A DNA stretch of 64,000 nucleotides from Spirometra erinaceieuropaei (taxonomy: Eukaryota; Platyhelminthes; Cestoda; Diphyllobothriidea; Diphyllobothriidae), in assembly GCA_902702965.1 (NCBI GenBank), contig CACRXP010000002.1:1578512-1642511 (forward strand), given 5' to 3'. Shown here in pieces: positions 22,485 through 33,780 of the stretch. The translations under genes were made by a program, and so were the position numbers. Below the pieces are notes generated by a model that saw nothing but the letters and a program-made list of their open reading frames with translations, was not told where the DNA came from and made no database searches. Each line of letters starts with the position of its first letter. Position 1 is the stretch's first letter.

Positions 22485-22959
22485 TGGTCCTTCAGCAATG
22501 CACTCGGTCGACTCTGACACGCCCCTGGTGTACGGTAGGGCATGCCACGCCACAGATGCTGTCGGCGGAGGGGTTTTCCGGGGGCAAACGTGTAGGCATC
22601 GATTTACGAACGTCTTTGGATAACCGTTCCGCATAAATTGGTCGCGGGGATATCGAGTCCTGCGTGCGTTTTCTTCCGAGTTGCCGCAGTGCGTCTGAAT
22701 CCGTTTGAGGATTATTTTCACACAGTTTCTTTTGTGGTCACAGGATAGTTGCTGTGAAAACTAAGAAGCTGCGTGGCGTTCGTCAACTTCCTGTAGACCG
22801 TTGCTTCTATTTCGCCGTTGGGACTTCGCCGGGCGGGTACATCAAAGAAGGACAGCTGCTGCTCCTTTTCTTCTTCCCTCGTGAATTATCCATCAGGGGG
22901 CGACCGAGTTGAACAGATTATAGAAATTCCGCGGCACGTTCTCCTTGACGATAAAGGAT

Positions 22960-23515
22960 CAGCGCCTGATGAGTAAAGACAATGTTTTCCAGTTCTTGTA
23001 AGATCAGTTCTGCCATTAAATCGGAGATTGGTTAACCCACTGGAGTTTTCCTGATCTACTCATATGTTTCTCTCGTAAAAGTGAAATAGGACTTTTGGCA
23101 GGCTCTGAGTTTGGTGGTATGACACCCCAAGTTCTCCGTGCAGGACTTCTTGCACCAGATAGCTAATGCTCCTTTTCTTCTTCCTTCGTGAATTATATAT
23201 CGGGGAAGACTGAGTTGGGCAGATTGTAGAAATCCTGCAGTATGTCGTTCACGTAATGACGCTACATGATCGGCGCTTGCTGGATGAAGGTAATCCTTTC
23301 CAGTTCTTGTAGGATCACTTCTGTCACTAAACCGAAGACTGGGTAACCCACTGGAGTTCCCTTGATCTGCTCTTCCAGAAAAGTGAAGTAGGAATTTTGA
23401 CAAAATTCGAACAGCCTCATGAGGTGATGAATTTTGAGCAGGCTCTGAGTTTCGTGGTATGACACCTCAATTTTTTCGTGAAAGACTTCTTGCGCCAAGA
23501 CCCGTGGAGATGGAT
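22960..23515 (-). repeat. Partial tandem duplication inside PLE4
   Basis: The RT segment around GTGTCATACCACGAAACTCAG (minus sense) occurs twice, near 23465 and 23120, each followed by a TATTTCACTTT-type block and by a GGAGTTTTC/GGGTAACCCA block on the plus strand. The left copy lacks about 35 bp present in the right one. The ILQELE helix is therefore encoded twice in a row. This is probably an unequal exchange or a template switch within the element. Confidence 0.6.
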
Positions 23516-23929
23516 ACGAATAGCGTCACGTCAAAAGAGACAATAATTTGGTCCAACTGAACACTCCGACCTCGGTAATTTACATGAAAATTGGAGGTTT
23601 AACGGACTGGGGAAGCTGAGTTGCCTTGGAGGAACGCCGACTTCGACGGTAAAATTTTGATAAATTATAAGCTGGACTACTTTTTAGGGCAATGATTAGC
23701 AGCAGGGGAACATTTGGTTTGTGGATCTTTGGCAGACCTCAAGACGGAGCCAGAGTAGTGCCCGTTGGTTTCATTTTACGCCATTTGTTGTCCGTAATCA
23801 CACTTTGACGCCTGAATTTTCTTAGTACTTTATTCAACCAACCTGTTTCTACTTTGGCTTGTGAGTCCTGTGCTGATCTTTAAAGTGCTCTTTGGTGTTC
23901 CAATCGTAATCGTATCGATTAATTTAGAC

Positions 23930-25300
23930 GGTCGATCGCCCCTCATTGACGAGAATGATGAAAATTGGTTTGTTCATCCTTAGTTTTTAATAGTTTTTGA
24001 TCATTTAGTCGGAATACATTCGGCTGGTCTGTGCGTCATCAGCATGGAGGTGACAAGTTGTCAGACTAATGGTTGAATAGTGTTTGAGCCGGGGACAGGC
24101 TAAAAGCGGTTTTCGCAAGTTGCTGCCATTGTAATCACGTTGTTTTCCAGCACTTCTGAAAACTAAACCCACTCATTCGATACTAGTCTGCTCGGCTTCC
24201 ACATTTCTTCCCTTCTTGGGAATATTACAATGCCTCCGAAACTTCTTTCGTACTTTAGTACGGTCGGGGATTGTCTGCTTTTGACTGCGCGTTTAGGCAG
24301 TGCATTTGGCCCGGCTTTGAGTTATTATAGGGTTTATTGTGCAGATACACGCTAATAATAATTTAATATTAAACGCTTTCCATTATTTTCCTCTCAAAAC
24401 ATTCGTATTGTCCCAGTAAGTGACTAGTGACAACAACCTCTGCATAGTTTTTATGTGCAGGTTAATCTGATGGCTTTACAGTCCGCATAAATGGTGCCTT
24501 TGTTGACAGTAATGGATGCAATTATGAACCATGCGTTCATAACTCCACAAAAACTTGACGTGAAAAATAAAATTAAGCCTGTCGACTTTCAACTGGGACA
24601 TTTTTGTCAAAATCACACGCTCGGTTTGATCGTAGGCACTGGCTAGGAGGTAGAGCGTGGCATTTTCAGAAAAACACAAGCTAGCGAGCATATAATTTCT
24701 GTTAAGAGGTTGTTTTTTAGGGTTGCATCAACTCCGAAACCTTGTCAAACAATGACAATGCAGTTCTATAGATAAATAAAACACAGATCATCACTGCTGG
24801 TACGTCATATAAGGTCATGGAGCAGTTAGTCAGGATCCGTCTATTCAGACGAGTAACTTGGACTTTCATGTCGCCAGATCGGTCAATAATATACGAATTC
24901 CACAGGTGTCTTGAGTAGAACCGTCAATTTACTCAAATAAAATACTTTAGAAATTCGAAAAGGACCAAGATGACGAAAGTTAAAATTTGATTCCTAGAAG
25001 GAAGAGCAGGAATTGAGCTGGTTTAGAGTTCTCCCAGTTGAATGGGAGAAGTCCATCTGCAGTTTATTTATTGGTCTATCATATTGGGCACGACCCACTG
25101 ACAAGGGTACACAAAAAGGAGTACAAGTTCCGAAACTGCATCCTCTCTTTTGATAAGGCGGCCTTTAAAGTGCCCAGCTACCCGATTAAATTAAACAGGC
25201 AGAGTCCAGGGCGAAAAGTCAACTTAACCTCCTTCGTGCCTTATTTGCTTTACACAAAAAGTGCATCAAATATTTATGCCCCGAGAGTCGCACTGGAAGA
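23930..25300 (-). repeat. Dispersed repeat X, inverted copy 1
   Basis: The reverse complement matches plus-strand sequence at 58990-59430 and 60957-61790, with a block of about 1.5 kb missing here. Landmarks include GCTGATGACGCACAGACCAGCC, TTCGTAATTGCATCCATTA-like and AACCAATAAATAAATTGCA-like blocks. A third, partial relative is at 41440-41760. It is AT-rich. Short minus-strand frames (for example 24476-24691) have no known motif. It abuts the 5' side of PLE4 exactly. I cannot name the family, and it may be an old transposon or a retroelement untranslated region. Confidence 0.6.
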
Positions 25301-25409
25301 ACAATGTCTTTTGCATTCCCAATAAATTGTGGGCTTTCTGCCATCAGCATTTATTTTCTTTCACTGGACAAAAATTTTGCTTCATGCTCCTTTGCAGAAA
25401 TATGTAATG

Positions 25410-26397
25410 CAGTAGGTGGGCTAACTCATGAATTGTCAACCAAAATTCCGAAATGCGTTTTCGTTTTGGAAAATTTAATTAAGTAGGATTGTAAAACGTA
25501 TCATCCTGCAGGGTAATTATGTAATAATTCGGTTACCTCAGAATGCCGGCTATCGAAATAACTTCTTTCCGGCTGCATGCAGAAACAGACATTCGCAAAA
25601 AAACGACAATTTAATTAGCATGCATTTTCCTCATTGATTTTTGGCGCCCTTAAAAATTCAATTATATTTAATAGAAAACGTGAATGCAAATATTCTTTCT
25701 GCTCATTCGGTAGAAACCTACTTCGTCTTTCAACTTTATACTCCAAGGAAGGGTATAATTCGTTTTAAAAAGTTTCTAATTGTGAGACTTTTTATACAGT
25801 GAAATGGCCGTTCGTAAAACGTCATGTATCTGCATTTACCAATGTGGATTGTAAAGTTAGCAATATGGCTCAAATCTACTACTTTATTTTATGAATCTCA
25901 TATGGTCTCCTCTTAATAGCGTAGAGTAATGTATGGTTTTCCGTACGCGGAAAATAAACGGCCTATAGTTTAAAAATCCTGAATACAAGTGTAAAAACAG
26001 GTCGGTTTTAAAATTTTTCTGGAATTGAAAAAGTTTTGAAAACCAAATTATACCCTTCGTTCGAGTAAAAGATTGAAAGAAGACGTAATGTTCTAGCAAA
26101 TAAGCAGAAGAATAAATATTTTTATTCTTGTTTTCTATGAAATATACTTCAATTTTTAAAGGCACCGAAAATCAATGAGAAAAATGCATGGTAATTGAGT
26201 AGTCATTTTTTGCAAATGTTAGTGCTTGCATGCAGCCGGTAAGAAATTACTTCGATAGCCGCCATCCTGAGTAACCGAATTATTATAGAATTATTCTGCA
26301 CAATGATTTGTTTTACAACAATACTTAATTAATCCTTCCAAAACAAAAACTCATTTCGGATTTTCGGTTGACATTTCATGAGTTAGCCCACCTACTG
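25410..26397. repeat. Fold-back TA element, intact copy (H), subfamily II
   Basis: 988 bp from CAGTAGGTGGGCTAACTCAT to TGAGTTAGCCCACCTACTG. The right flank is TA, and the left flank has drifted to TG. Arms and core are as in copy D. The minus-strand open frame at 25884-26165 is part of the arm and not a gene. Confidence 0.85.
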
Positions 26398-26399
26398 TA

Positions 26400-26985
26400 C
26401 CTTCATAACGGTATACTCTATTAATAGGACAGAAGGTAAGCATTTTTCACTTTTAAACCAAATAATGCAGTATTTCCCTATGCTGGTTTTAAAAATGCCC
26501 AAAAATGTCCGAAGGCCATTACAAAAATACCCTCTTTCTAAACCAGTTTATGGAGTTCTCCAGAAAGTGCAGGCAATGAAGAAGTTACACGGCACACTCA
26601 TATGAAATTTCATTTGTCAAAGAAATTATCTGAAGACGTGGTGCTCTCCCTTAGACAGGCCATTTGTATCGTTAAATCCAGGCTATGCTGCATACACTTA
26701 TGCGATGTGTCTTTCAATTCACCCGTTAGGGCTCAATGTGTCTCTGATTTCCGTAACATGGTTGGTTTTGAGCCCTGCGAATTTCTTAAATTTCAGTATC
26801 TGGACAATCTGGCGGGTAATCTCAGAAAATTCTTCTTATCCTCTATAGTATGTTGCATTAACAGTTATTTTTGCGGAAATTTTATCAGGAAGAGGGGCGC
26901 GCACCGATCGCGTTGCGGAACTCAATCGTCCCCTTCTGCCTTGTGGCTCTCCTCTCTCTGGAGCCCTGCCGGCAGTCACATAGCG
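26400..26985. other. Unassigned; open frame judged spurious
   Basis: A plus-strand open frame of 210 codons starts at 26602, but its second half is translated SINE sequence and its first half has no motif. I do not call a gene. Confidence 0.45.
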
Positions 26986-26999
26986 GCACGCGATATATT

Positions 27000-27055
27000 C
27001 AGAATGACATTGCCGACAAAGACAAGGCGGACTGAAATGTGTGGCCCGCTACCAT
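27000..27055 (-). repeat. SINE-1 tail fragment, inverted
   Basis: ACATTGCCGACAAAGACAAG here is the reverse of the tail of the SINE copy that follows at 27081-27241, and resembles GCATTACCGACGAAGACAAG at 59758-59777. It forms an imperfect palindrome with its neighbour. Confidence 0.6.
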
Positions 27056-27080
27056 CGTTAACACACCGGTGGGACAGAAG

Positions 27081-27241
27081 GCCCGTGGTTCAGTGGTTAG
27101 GGTTTTGGGTTTCTAACCGACAGATCACAAGTTCTAGCTTCGGGAGGTGCATGGTTCGGAGTTGGGTATGGCAGGCTGATGACGGCTTGCCATCCAGAAA
27201 CGTCCATCCTAGTCTCCTTTGTCTTTTCCGGTAATGTCCTT
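27081..27241 (+). mobile_element. tRNA-derived SINE (SINE-1), plus strand
   Basis: The head resembles a tRNA: an A-box-like TGGTTCAGTGG at 27086-27096, a stem-loop around TTGGGTTTCTAACC, and a degenerate B box (AAGTTCTAGCTT). It is followed by the family tail GTTGGGTATGGCAGGCTGATGACGG and TTGTCTTTTCCGGTAATG. The same head and tail occur in reverse at 59757-59930. The B box is decayed, so Pol III activity is unlikely. Target duplications were not identified. Confidence 0.65.
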
Positions 27242-27932
27242 CTGTCTACTTTGTCAGATGTTCGAGTTGAGGGCTCTGCTGGTCTGAACGATGAGCCATC
27301 GCCCTTTCTGAAGACAATCGTTTGCTGTTGCCCGTCTTGAGGGCAGCTTCACCACAAGCGGACGGGGCAGCCGTCCCCCATTGACAACCATTCCACCATC
27401 CCTTATTGAATCTCTAGGTTAACAAGGGGTCGGTCTGGTCGCTAGCAAGCTTGCATGTTGTGAAGCGCGATATCTGTATGGCTTCAGAGGAGGCCTATGA
27501 TTTTGAAAATAGCAACCCTCAATTTGAAAATGTTTCCTGTGATTATTGCTGCTCCGTATTCGTTTCTGGACAAAACATTTTCATCGCAGTCCTTAAGAGA
27601 GAAGTAGTAATAAAAACCTTTTTATCAGGTGACCGTAAACGCCATATGCAGTTGCATCTCCATGCAGCTAGATTAGGAGTGTGGTGTCTTCTTCGTACCT
27701 AGTTGACTTATTTCAGTAACAAACGCTCATTAGGGTGCGTGGGTTGGATGTAGGGTAATTCTCCAGAGCAGGATGGTTTTGGGTTATAGAAAGCCGACTG
27801 TCTGTAACGGGTCTTATACGTTGGGTTCGAAACCGCCTAACCCGGCAAATGCAACTGCTATTTTACTGGTTATAGCCTCAAATACGCAGTAGAAGTCTTG
27901 CGAGGCTAGTTACTAATATTTAGTCAACAGAG
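27242..27932. other. No supported gene
   Basis: An open frame of 83 codons at 27451-27702 is Cys- and His-containing but has no zinc-finger spacing I recognise. No repeat was identified. Confidence 0.35.
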
Positions 27933-27934
27933 TG

Positions 27935-28914
27935 CAGTGAGCGACCGATCTCATGAAATGTTGGCTTAAATTCTGAACTGTGTTTTCGATTAGGAAGGAT
28001 TACTTAAGCGATATTCCATTACTGATTATCTTGCGGTATAATCCTATAATATTTCGGATTCGGCAGGATGTCAGTTTTTTAATACATTGCTTTTCAGTCT
28101 CGTGTAAAAATCGTACTTGGTAAAAAATGACTACTTATGTAGCATGCATTTTTCCCACTGATTTTCGATGGTCTTGCAAATTCACATATATCTTACAAAA
28201 AGTATAGACAAAAATATGGCTTCTTTCAGTCGTTTAATAGATAATTACGTCTCCGTTATATTTTATACTTGAAAAAGGAGTATAACTATGTTTTAAAAAG
28301 GTTTTCTAATGGCCGAATAATTTGGAGCCTGATCATTCGTTGCATTAGCGCCTAGTGATTTCCGTCTACAAGTTGCATGCGTTTTGCATAAAGAAAATCC
28401 CTTATTCTTCTATGTGTTTAAAAAGATGTACCAAATTCAATAAATTTTGCAATGGATGCGGAATATGCTGTACATTTTATGAAGAGTAGTGGTAAACGGA
28501 CAGGTACAATGCTATATGAATGAACATTGCGCAGTCTTATTAATCTCATAATTAGAGGCTTTTTAAACCTAATTATACTCCTTTTTCGAGTGTAAAATAT
28601 AACGAAGACGTAATTTTCTATCAAACGACTGAAAGAAAGCATATTTTAGTTTGAGGTTCCTGTAAAATATACTTGAATTTGTATGCCCATCGAAAATAAA
28701 TGGGAAAATGCATGTTACATTTTTTTTACCAAGCACGCTTTTTACATGAGATTGAAAAGCAACGTATTGAACAGCTGACATCCTGCCGAATCCGAAAAAT
28801 TATAGGATTATGCCGCAAGATAATCAGTATTAGAATTGCGCCTAAGTAATCCTTTCTAACCGAAAACGCATTTCAGCATTTCAGCCAACATTTCATGAGA
28901 TTGGTCACTCACTG
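27935..28914. repeat. Fold-back TA element, full-length copy (I), subfamily I
   Basis: 980 bp with tips CAGTGAGCGACCGATCTCAT and TGAGATTGGTCACTCACTG. The flanks are TG on both sides, which either are drifted TA or hint that the target is TR. Arms and core match copy B, including GCAATGGATGCGGA and ATGAACATTGCGCAGTC in the core. Confidence 0.85.
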
Positions 28915-29445
28915 TGCAGGATAAAGGTCATCGGCAAAAGTGTAGACTGACTTATTTGTCTTCATCAGCCAGAAGGACCTTGACGTCAGCTCGTGAATAC
29001 ATAAAACTTTAATCCCAACTCTTCGGCTGTTGCGCGTTTGGGTCAGTTCGTTAGTAAATATTGATCTTAGACTCTTTAGGTATGGTCAAGAAATTGATCA
29101 CTTTCCAGCTCGAACAGACAGATGAACGCTATTCCCCTTGGGTCGTTCAATATCCAAAGTGGACACAAAATGAGCCCCCAGCTTAAACTGGTCCACGTAG
29201 CCAATAAGCAAGGCGTCCAAGTTTGAGCCTCGGGTGCACCATAACCTTCAGCCGGGGGACGGACGATCAATGGTGGCATATGGACGAGAAAGGGCCATTG
29301 CGTCTTCATTTTTCCTTGTCTACATCATTTCTTGACTGATGATCACGCGTCGGCGAGACTATCTGGAAGGACTGCAATTCCGCAAACAATGGAGCCGCCG
29401 TATCCTGCACCGTAGTCAATGTAAACGTCTTTGAAGCAAACCATA
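28915..29445. other. No recognisable feature
   Basis: A spacer between two fold-back elements. The minus-strand frame 29076-29309 (77 codons) has no motif. Confidence 0.4.
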
Positions 29446-30431
29446 CAGTAGATGTGCTATCTCATGAAATGTTAACCGAATTTATGGAATGTGCTTTTAG
29501 TCGGAAAAGATGACTTAAGTAAGGTTGTAGTAATGTCTGTCATGCAACTTAATCACAGGATGTTTTAGTCACGTCAGAATGTCGGCTTTTGAATGAGCTA
29601 CTTTGTGGCCGTCTGAGAAACTTACACCGCGCAAAAAACAATTACATATGTAGCACCAATCTACACCATTGATTTTCGATGTTCTTATAAATTCAACTAC
29701 ATATTGTAGAAAAGCGCACAGACGATATTATTTCCTGTAAAAAATTTGATAGGAAATTACGTCTTCTTAAAATTGTCTACTCGGAGACAAAATATTTTTT
29801 GGTTATTAAAAACTTCTAATTCTTCAGCATTTTTGTCTCACCCGTACTTACACTTGTATTCACGGTTTCCAAACTGCATGTCGTATACATTCCACCAAAG
29901 GAATATCATTCATTACTCTACGTCCCTGGCAAGATGTTATACCGGACTCATAAAATTGTGCAGTAAACATGGACCAGGTTGTATGCTTTAGAAGAAGCCT
30001 TAATGAACGTGCTGGCGTGTTGTTGTATGAATGAACATTTCGTGGTCATAAAGAATCTCATTATAAGGCTCTTTTTAAACAAAAAAATCTCCCTCATTTA
30101 AGTACAAAATTTGAAGAGCCAATTTCTGCCAATTGAGCATAAGAAAAATATTTGTGTGTACGTTTTCCATTAAAAAACACAATTAAGTTTTTTGGAGACA
30201 TTGAAGTCAGTAATAAAAATTAACATTACTTACGCAATCATTTTTATGGAGTACATTTTTAAGGACAGCCAAAAAGCAGCTCATTCCAAGGCCGAAATCT
30301 TGATGTGACCTAAATGTCCTGTGATTTTACTGCTTTATTGTTAATATTACAACACTATTTTAGTAATGTTTTCGAATCGAAGGATCATTTCAGGATATCA
30401 TTTAACATTTTACGAGGTAGCACTTCTTCTG
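29446..30431. repeat. Fold-back TA element (J), subfamily III
   Basis: 986 bp with left tip CAGTAGATGTGCTATCTCAT after TA (29444-29445) and right tip GAGGTAGCACTTCTTCTG before TA (30432-30433). More diverged arms than the other full-length copies, which suggests an older insertion. Confidence 0.8.
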
Positions 30432-30433
30432 TA

Positions 30434-32255
30434 AGTGCCTTTACCCTTATCATCCAAATGAATACTTTTGTAACAAGCGGGCATATATACGCCTTTCTAA
30501 GAGAACTTTTGCCGTAGGGGAAACAGAAGTACCTCGTGATCCTCCACCTTATATTCCACGAAATTGAAGTGGAACTTAGATAGGTTGACTTAGATATGGG
30601 AAATTTTTACAGCACCTGATTTGGAGGCGTTTGAGCTAGTTGACAGGTTAAAAGCGTCGGCTGATGCAGGGAAGAGGGAAAAGAGAGTGAGTGAGGTCAA
30701 GATTTAGGGATAAATCCTCATGACATATCAGCGCAGTCCTCACAATCACAGCTTTGACACACGTGAGTCTATCCTGATGCGTTAAATGTCATTGCTTGAA
30801 AGGTTATAAATTGACACGACTCAGGCTGCAATGACCCCTTCTTAATGTGGCCTCTCTGGTACTCTTACTGCTATGACGCCCGAACCGCATTCCTGAGGGC
30901 CTGATACATACAGCTGGGACGGGGTCGCTCATGACACGCGTAGACGGGCTGATGAGCTCTATCAACCATTGCGTCCCAACCAACCACCGGCCGTCTTGAT
31001 ATCGTAATCCCACCGAACAAGTTGGGTGAGGGACGAGAAAGCGCAGACGATGCCGTTCAACTCTGTTTCCCCATAAACTAATTTGGGTGCGAGTCACCGG
31101 TGCGTGGTTGTTCCGTTGGGTACGCAGCAAACGTCGTAGGCTTTTTTGACGGCCAAGAGGCCGCATCTTTTTTGCTCACAGGATTTGAAGGCAGCCGTTT
31201 GCATTTCACGTAATCTCGCATATATGGGCAGAGTGGCTTACTTACGAACAGACAAAATAAGATCATTGTTAGGTCTCCCGATTTGTCCTCGATTCAAAAA
31301 ATGGCGAAAAGTATCATGCGTGCTCAGTGAGAATTAGAGCACAAGTTCCAAAACGTCTTGCTGCCGTACAAAAATTAGGTCTGTAGCAATTAAAAGTTTC
31401 CAACTTTTTGACACCCGACTGGCAAATAAAATTTGGTCTTTTATAGATTGTACTAGCTGCATACTCATTTCTGGAATCAGGAAGTTAATATCTTGCTGAA
31501 ATATCCACGGCAGTTTTTCACATCTGCAAGCCTACCATGGGTAGGAAATTTTAGACAAAAAACCCATGGAAATGAGGAGTCAAATGAAATGACTTCGTTC
31601 ACCCTTACCACAATAAAGACTATCTGAAACAGATCCGTCCTAAAACGATACAAGGAGGTTGTGGTACATTAAAAGGGGAAAAAAGACAAAAGTTCTGCCG
31701 AATTTTTAGACTGCCAGGCAATCCAATAAGGATCTCAGTATTTAATCCCTGCTGATGTAAAACTACGTGACACCAACACAGATTAAATACCTATCATAAG
31801 AGTTGAGCGGAAGAAGAAATGCAATTTTTTCACATTTTCTAGTCGTCCTTTTCGGCGCAAATTTTGCGTTTATTGCTTTAACCTAATCGCCCATCTCTTC
31901 TGCGATTACCCTTTTTTCCGCTCCAGCAAGTCCACTAGAGGCCTATCCGTCTAAATAAGTTAGTGTTGGATGGCCGAGGCTGTAAAGACTCCCTTTCGAG
32001 CACGAAATTATTTGTTCTCACTGTTTCTTGGGAAAATTAATGTCAGTTTGTCCAAAGTCATAGACTTTCAAACAATGCGACCTCAAAAGGATCGACGAAG
32101 TGTGCATTGAATAATTATGGTTTTCCGAAGCCGTGGACTAAATGACGTCTCCATTCTAGCTTTAGATGCGTCAGGGCTATCAGTTACACAACAGTGTTTG
32201 TGCCAGCATCTCACAACAAAGGCATAGTGTCACGTATCGCGATGAGTAACACTCA
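30434..32255. other. Unassigned sequence
   Basis: 30800-31170 is GC-richer and contains a minus-strand open frame of 120 codons without motifs. Its TGCAATGACCCCTTC block resembles one at 52728-52741, so it is probably an unnamed dispersed repeat. The remainder is AT-rich with nothing recognised. Confidence 0.35.
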
Positions 32256-32345
32256 GAAAACTAATGAGATCGAAGTTAATTTTGACCCTACTCTGAAAAA
32301 CCCGACGCCCAGGTGGGATTCGAATCCACGCAAGTAGCTTGACCC
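32256..32345 (-). repeat. SINE-2 fragment, minus strand
   Basis: TTTTGACCCTACTCTGAAAAACCCGACGCCC followed by the B-box reverse GGGATTCGAATCC at about 32315-32327. Same order as the fuller minus copy at 33395-33545, cut before the A box. Confidence 0.6.
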
Positions 32346-32373
32346 ATATGGGATTTAACCCACGTCTCCAGAT

Positions 32374-32530
32374 GGGGCTTCGTAGCTTAGATGATTAGAG
32401 CGTTGGCTGTACTAAAGCCTTCTCCTTGCTATCATGGGTTCGAATCCCACCGCCGCGCCAAGTTTTTTTCACAGTTGAACCAAAACGAATTATTCCAAAA
32501 TCGGCCGAAATATCCACTAAAATCAAAGTT
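32374..32530 (+). mobile_element. tRNA-derived SINE (SINE-2), plus strand
   Basis: A tRNA-like head with an A-box region CGTAGCTTAGATGA, an anticodon-arm-like GGCTGTACTAAAGCC and an intact B box GGTTCGAATCC at 32437-32447. Acceptor-stem ends do not pair, and a family tail follows (TTTTTCACAGTTGAACC then CCGAAATATCCACTAA). The same head and tail recur at 33395-33545 and, tail only, at 33700-33780. So this is a SINE and not a tRNA gene, although the internal Pol III promoter looks largely intact. Confidence 0.7.
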
Positions 32531-33394
32531 AAAAGTGCGGAAAAGGTGGTTTTCAACGCAAAGTCATCATTTTTCGTGACCACTCAGAGATAGAGTGTTT
32601 CGACCGACAGTGTGTCTATGGCGAACTACCAGGACGGGGAGCGGTGGGGGACCCTTGAACCACGTCCACCACATTCTCTGCTCCTCCCCCGCGTCCATCG
32701 CGTTCCAGCGGCACGCATTTGCTGGTTTCCGTACCCAAACAGAAAAGACTTCAGCAGATAGGACCTGGACTTCACGCCTGTTACGACTGACACATAGACT
32801 ATGTTAAGCGGACCCTGCAACCTGACCCTCAGCTCAGAGAAGGACCGAGTCGTGCCCATTAGTCGGACACCTTCCAAGACAACGGTTTTTACCACGTCTT
32901 TACAGTTTATAAAAATATCAAATTATATTATTAGTGCGTTAAAACCCTATTATAACTTGCCTTGTTCCCTCCTTCTTCCATATCATACGCCAACAACAAG
33001 TCATAGTCGAGAAAATTGACTGCTAGCTGGTATTTTAATGTTTGTCCTGCACACGTACATATATTGACGGAAGTTGTCAGGTCGTGTACAGAAGTAAGTT
33101 GGTGTTCAGTAGTCGTGGGTCGCAGTTCCTGGCAAGCATTCTCCACATGTGTTGCGATGGATTCGTAGGTGTGCGATCGGATGGACGTATGAGAGATGCG
33201 CGTTCTCACTGCATGTACGCTGTCAAGATACGATATCGTGAAATCCTCAGGTCCCACATGAGAAGGATAAATTTGGAGAGCGATTCCGATTGTGAATGAG
33301 ATCGTAGAAGCTAAACAATGACCGGTCGAAGGCCAACTTGTGCCTGCTGATGACGATTACTAGGCCAGCCAAAACGAGAGCCAATCAATGAAAG
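32531..33394. other. No supported gene between SINE copies
   Basis: Short frames on both strands, no motif. Nothing else recognised. Confidence 0.35.
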
Positions 33395-33545
33395 TAGAAT
33401 CCATAGATATTTTGGCAGATTTTAAATAAATCATATTGACCCAACTGTGAAAAACTCGACGCCTCGGTGGGATTCGAACCCACGCAGTAAGGGGAAGGCT
33501 TTAGTACAGCCAACGCTCTAACCACTTGAGCTACGAGGTCCCGCC
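33395..33545 (-). mobile_element. tRNA-derived SINE (SINE-2), minus strand
   Basis: On the minus strand: A box TAGCTCAAGTGG (plus coordinates about 33522-33533), the same GGCTGTACTAAAGCC arm as the plus copy, B box GGTTCGAATCC at 33470-33480, then the tail CGAGTTTTTCACAGTTGGG and ATATCTATGGATTC. A and B boxes both fit the Pol III consensus, so this is the best-preserved promoter of the family here. Confidence 0.75.
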
Positions 33546-33699
33546 GGACGACTCGAGTTTAATCACATTTGAGTCAAGTTACCCGTCCAACCTACTGCAA
33601 CGTCTGGAATTCACCAAAACTGATACAGTAAGTTGACTGCCTAAGCAGAATTTCCAAAGTAATTCACCTAGAATTCACCAGATGACTTCCATGCTCACG

Positions 33700-33780
33700 T
33701 AATGCATAGATATTTTGGCAGATTTTTGAATAATTCATATTGACCCGACTGTGAAAAACTCGGCGCCTCGGTAGAATCGA
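33700..33780 (-). repeat. SINE-2 tail fragment
   Basis: ATAGATATTTTGGCAGATTT, TTCATATTGACCCGACTGTG and AAAAACTCGGCGCCTCGG repeat the tail and 3' head of the neighbouring SINE-2 copy, stopping before the B box is complete. Confidence 0.65.

Larger units (their letters stand above)
18690..23930 (-). mobile_element. Penelope-like element split by two fold-back insertions (PLE4)
   Basis: This minus-strand PLE reads in order from right to left. A fingers block GLPKIHKPNVPL lies near 23755-23720. HHLMRLFEFCQNSYFTF and a GTPVGYPVFGLVTEVILQELE palm entry are at 23430-23290. A partial repeat of that segment follows at 23110-22960. RYPRDQFMRNGYPKTFVNRCL is near 22660-22590, then a YRPKATLRSRVMK-type linker at 21480-21430. 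The GIY-YIG core resumes left of a second insertion with HKPAVQRGDGLSKVAAYT and ATGHGF at about 18810-18750. Insertions at 21492-22484 and 18861-21360 are fold-back elements. Removing the second one with one TA copy brings the two halves of the endonuclease motif together. Stops and frameshifts show it is long dead. Confidence 0.75.

Noticed and set aside
26602..27234. 210-codon open frame as a gene
   Set aside because: The C-terminal half is translated SINE-1, the N-terminal half has no motif, and no splice or promoter logic is visible.
32374..32460. Possible genuine tRNA gene with intact B box
   Set aside because: Acceptor ends do not pair, and the same head with a common tail recurs at 33395-33545 and 33700-33780. 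It is a SINE.
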